From: Deltaproteobacteria bacterium
Lineage (GTDB): Bacteria; Desulfobacterota; GWC2-55-46; DRQE01
DNA length: 6,248 nucleotides
Direction of reading: 5' to 3'
Assembly: GCA_016219165.1 (NCBI GenBank)
Contig: JACRCB010000168.1
Span: 1-6,248, forward strand
In this document: piece by piece, positions 4,352 to 6,248 of the stretch
How positions within the stretch are numbered: position 1 is the first letter of the stretch
Layout of the letters: each line of letters opens with the position of its first letter
Translations under genes and position numbers: made by a program
Notes under the pieces: generated by a model
The model's database searches: none
What the model was told of the DNA's origin: nothing
The model's input: the letters and a program-made list of their open reading frames with translations, nothing else

Positions 4352-6172
4352 ATGGGAATGGATGAGAAGATAAAGTCCCTCCCTCCTCTGCCGGGAGTCT
4401 ATCTCATGAAGGTAAGGGAGGGGATACTCTACATAGGGAAGGCGAAGAACCTTAAGTCTCGGGTGCGTTCTTACTTCCGGAGGTCAACCGGTGCCCGCCG
4501 TGCCATCAGGTATCTTCTTTCAAAGGTCGAGGATGTAGACACCATCGTCACATCCAACGAGAAAGAGGCGCTGCTGCTCGAAGACACCCTCCTCAAAAAA
4601 CATAAACCCTGCTACAACATCCGGCTTAAAGACGATAAGGCCTGCATAAATATCGGGATAACCGTAAAGGAGAGATTCCCCCGCCTCATAATCACGAGAA
4701 AGGCCAAGGGCGGCGGGACGCGCTGCTTCGGCCCATACGCGTCCGCGAGGATGGTGCGGGCCACGGTCAAGTTCTTAAGGAAGATATTTCCCCTCTGCGT
4801 ATGCACCCCGTATGAGTTCAGGAACAGAGGTCGTCCGTGCCTTGACTACCAGATGAATCTCTGCAGCGCCCCTGCGGCAGGGCTTATAGCGGAAAAAGAT
4901 TACCGCGAGTCCGTGGACGGGGCGATAATGTTCCTTGAGGGCAGGAACCGGGAACTTGTAGGGAAACTTAAAAAAAAGATGTTCGAGGCCTCTTCCTCAC
5001 ACAGGTATGAGGAGGCCGCAAAACTCAGAGACCAGGTCCTCTCAATCGAGGCAACCCTCGAAGAACAGAGGGTGGTGTTGAGGGCGGCAAGGGACATGGA
5101 CGTCTTCGGCCTTTACGGCGGGGATAAGGGCCTCGCCATAGAGGCGCTCTTTGTGCGCGGGGGAAGGCTTATTGGCACGAGGGATTTTGGTTTCCCCGCT
5201 TGCGCCGCGGGTCTTCCGTCCGAAGAAGTCATGAGTTCGTTTTTAAACCAGTTCTACAGGAGGCCGGAAAGTTTCATACCCGATGAGGTCCTGCTCCAGA
5301 TTCCCATAGGTGACAGTCCGGCGATAGAGGATTGGCTTTCGGAGAGAAAGGGTAAGAGGGTGTTGTTAGGAAGACCAAGAAGGGGGGAGAAGGCGAAACT
5401 CCTTCTTCTGGCCGAGAAGAATGCAAGAGAAGCGTTTAAAAGAATCGAGGTGTCCGGGAAGGCTTTTCCCCTTGAGGAACTTAAGACGAGGCTCAGGCTC
5501 TTTCGCCTTCCGAAGACAATCGAGGCATTCGACATATCGAACATAGGCGGGAAAGAGGCGGCCGCCTCGATGGTTGTATTCAGGGACGGCATTCCGGATA
5601 AGAGCCGTTACAGACTCTACAGGATAAAGACAATAGAGGGGCCCGATGACTACGCGATGATGTATGAGGCATTGTGGAGGAGATTCAAGAAAGAGGGGGC
5701 GGAGGCCCCGGACCTTGTCGTAGTGGACGGAGGCAAGGGGCAACTGAATGTGGCCCTCTCGGTTTTAAAGGGCCTCGGCGTAAAAGGCGTGGACTGTGTT
5801 GCGCTCGCAAAGGAAAGGTTTTTTAAAAGGGGGAGGGAGTCAAAGGGCGAAAGGGTGTATGTTCGAGGGGTTAAAGACCCGGTCATTTTGAAAGAGGGTT
5901 CGGCCGGGGACCTCCTTTTAAGGAGGGCACGCGACGAGGCGCATAGATTCGCAATCACCTACCACAAAAAACTCAGGAAAAGAATTATCGGTTCCGTTTT
6001 AGATAATGTCCCCGGGATAGGTAAAAAGAAAAGGCAGATGCTTTTTTCAAGGTTCAAGGACCTCGACGGGATTAAGAACGCAAGCACCGAGGAACTTACG
6101 GGTATCCCCGGGATAACGGAAAAGACAGCGGACGCCATAAGGAAAACCCTCTGTCCGGAAAAATCCGCTTAG
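4352..6172 (+). CDS. uvrC: UvrABC excinuclease subunit C
   Basis: Cytoplasmic nuclease of nucleotide excision repair that makes both cuts around a lesion after UvrA/UvrB loading. At 606 residues it is full length. An N-terminal GIY-YIG nuclease (about 11-95) has GVY 15-17, LYIGKAKNLKSRV with Tyr27 and Arg37, and the catalytic Glu77 in NEKEALLLED. A cysteine-bearing segment follows (149-171). The UvrB-contacting UVR helix pair is about 196-235, with the core HRYEEAAKLRDQV at 217-229. The RNase H-like second nuclease carries its DDH triad: Asp394 (FDISNIGG), Asp459 (VVVDGGKGQL) and His531 (RDEAHRFAI). Tandem helix-hairpin-helix motifs close the protein (NVPGIGKKKRQML, LTGIPGITEKTA). Start: ATG 4352 or the in-frame ATG 4358, as both leave the domain intact and neither has a good Shine-Dalgarno. 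Unusually, the fourth cysteine of the usual CxxxC (CSAPC) is Ala175, while an extra Cys149 is present. Confidence 0.97.
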   Translation: MGMDEKIKSLPPLPGVYLMKVREGILYIGKAKNLKSRVRSYFRRSTGARRAIRYLLSKVEDVDTIVTSNEKEALLLEDTLLKKHKPCYNIRLKDDKACINIGITVKERFPRLIITRKAKGGGTRCFGPYASARMVRATVKFLRKIFPLCVCTPYEFRNRGRPCLDYQMNLCSAPAAGLIAEKDYRESVDGAIMFLEGRNRELVGKLKKKMFEASSSHRYEEAAKLRDQVLSIEATLEEQRVVLRAARDMDVFGLYGGDKGLAIEALFVRGGRLIGTRDFGFPACAAGLPSEEVMSSFLNQFYRRPESFIPDEVLLQIPIGDSPAIEDWLSERKGKRVLLGRPRRGEKAKLLLLAEKNAREAFKRIEVSGKAFPLEELKTRLRLFRLPKTIEAFDISNIGGKEAAASMVVFRDGIPDKSRYRLYRIKTIEGPDDYAMMYEALWRRFKKEGAEAPDLVVVDGGKGQLNVALSVLKGLGVKGVDCVALAKERFFKRGRESKGERVYVRGVKDPVILKEGSAGDLLLRRARDEAHRFAITYHKKLRKRIIGSVLDNVPGIGKKKRQMLFSRFKDLDGIKNASTEELTGIPGITEKTADAIRKTLCPEKSA

Positions 6173-6248
6173 CAGGGGTGAAAAAATATCTTCCGGGACA
6201 ACCTTTAAGGAAGCTCTGAAAAAAGCATTTTTGGGGGAACCTTTCCGA
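6173..6248 (+). other. Downstream flank of uvrC, no supported feature
   Basis: CTTCC (6190-6194) can pair with GGAAG (6209-6213), and AAAAA-AGCA-TTTTT lies near 6220-6232, but neither is a convincing terminator. No start codon with a ribosome binding site is seen before the window ends. Confidence 0.4.

Noticed and set aside
1..6248. A mobile element, defence system or CRISPR array
   Set aside because: All five genes are intact housekeeping-type genes on one strand. No spaced direct repeats, integrase, transposase, toxin-antitoxin or nuclease-defence gene is visible.

Overview
The window is a compact, all-plus-strand stretch of bacterial chromosome. It holds five protein genes, the first cut by the left edge: a TPR-repeat lipoprotein, glycerol-3-phosphate dehydrogenase (gpsA), a divergent class II aldolase, elongation factor P (efp) and the excinuclease subunit UvrC (uvrC). 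I see no tRNA, rRNA, CRISPR array, transposase or phage gene. The lipobox and TPR architecture of the first gene point to a diderm (Gram-negative) bacterium. GC content is moderate, ATA-Ile and AGG/AGA-Arg codons are frequent, and the EF-P carries a 'PGNWRG' loop. From memory, that combination fits poorly sampled lineages around Desulfobacterota, Nitrospirota or Acidobacteriota. This placement is a weak inference.

Layout. 1-804: C-terminal nearly-whole part of a TPR lipoprotein. 830-1831: gpsA, 25 bases downstream with no clear Shine-Dalgarno and a hairpin over the junction, so it is probably co-transcribed and translationally coupled. 1832-2142: a 311-base gap that is the most structured non-coding DNA here. 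It holds two related AT/GC palindromes, the downstream one a perfect 15-bp stem touching the next ribosome binding site, around a GC-rich cluster of overlapping inverted repeats. 2143-3486: the aldolase. 3487-3640: a likely intrinsic terminator followed by a good extended -10 promoter. 3641-4201: efp. 4202-4351: a 150-base spacer with only weak structure. 4352-6172: uvrC. 6173-6248: nothing I can support.

The genes do not form one pathway. GpsA makes glycerol-3-phosphate for phospholipids from DHAP, and a class II aldolase would normally interconvert DHAP/G3P and fructose-1,6-bisphosphate, so those two could share the DHAP pool. EF-P (translation of proline stretches) and UvrC (nucleotide excision repair) are housekeeping neighbours. 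No new multi-gene system is visible. The points most worth checking are protein-level departures (a missing fourth cysteine in UvrC, a non-lysine EF-P tip, an altered aldolase pocket) and the palindromic element cluster at 1832-2142.
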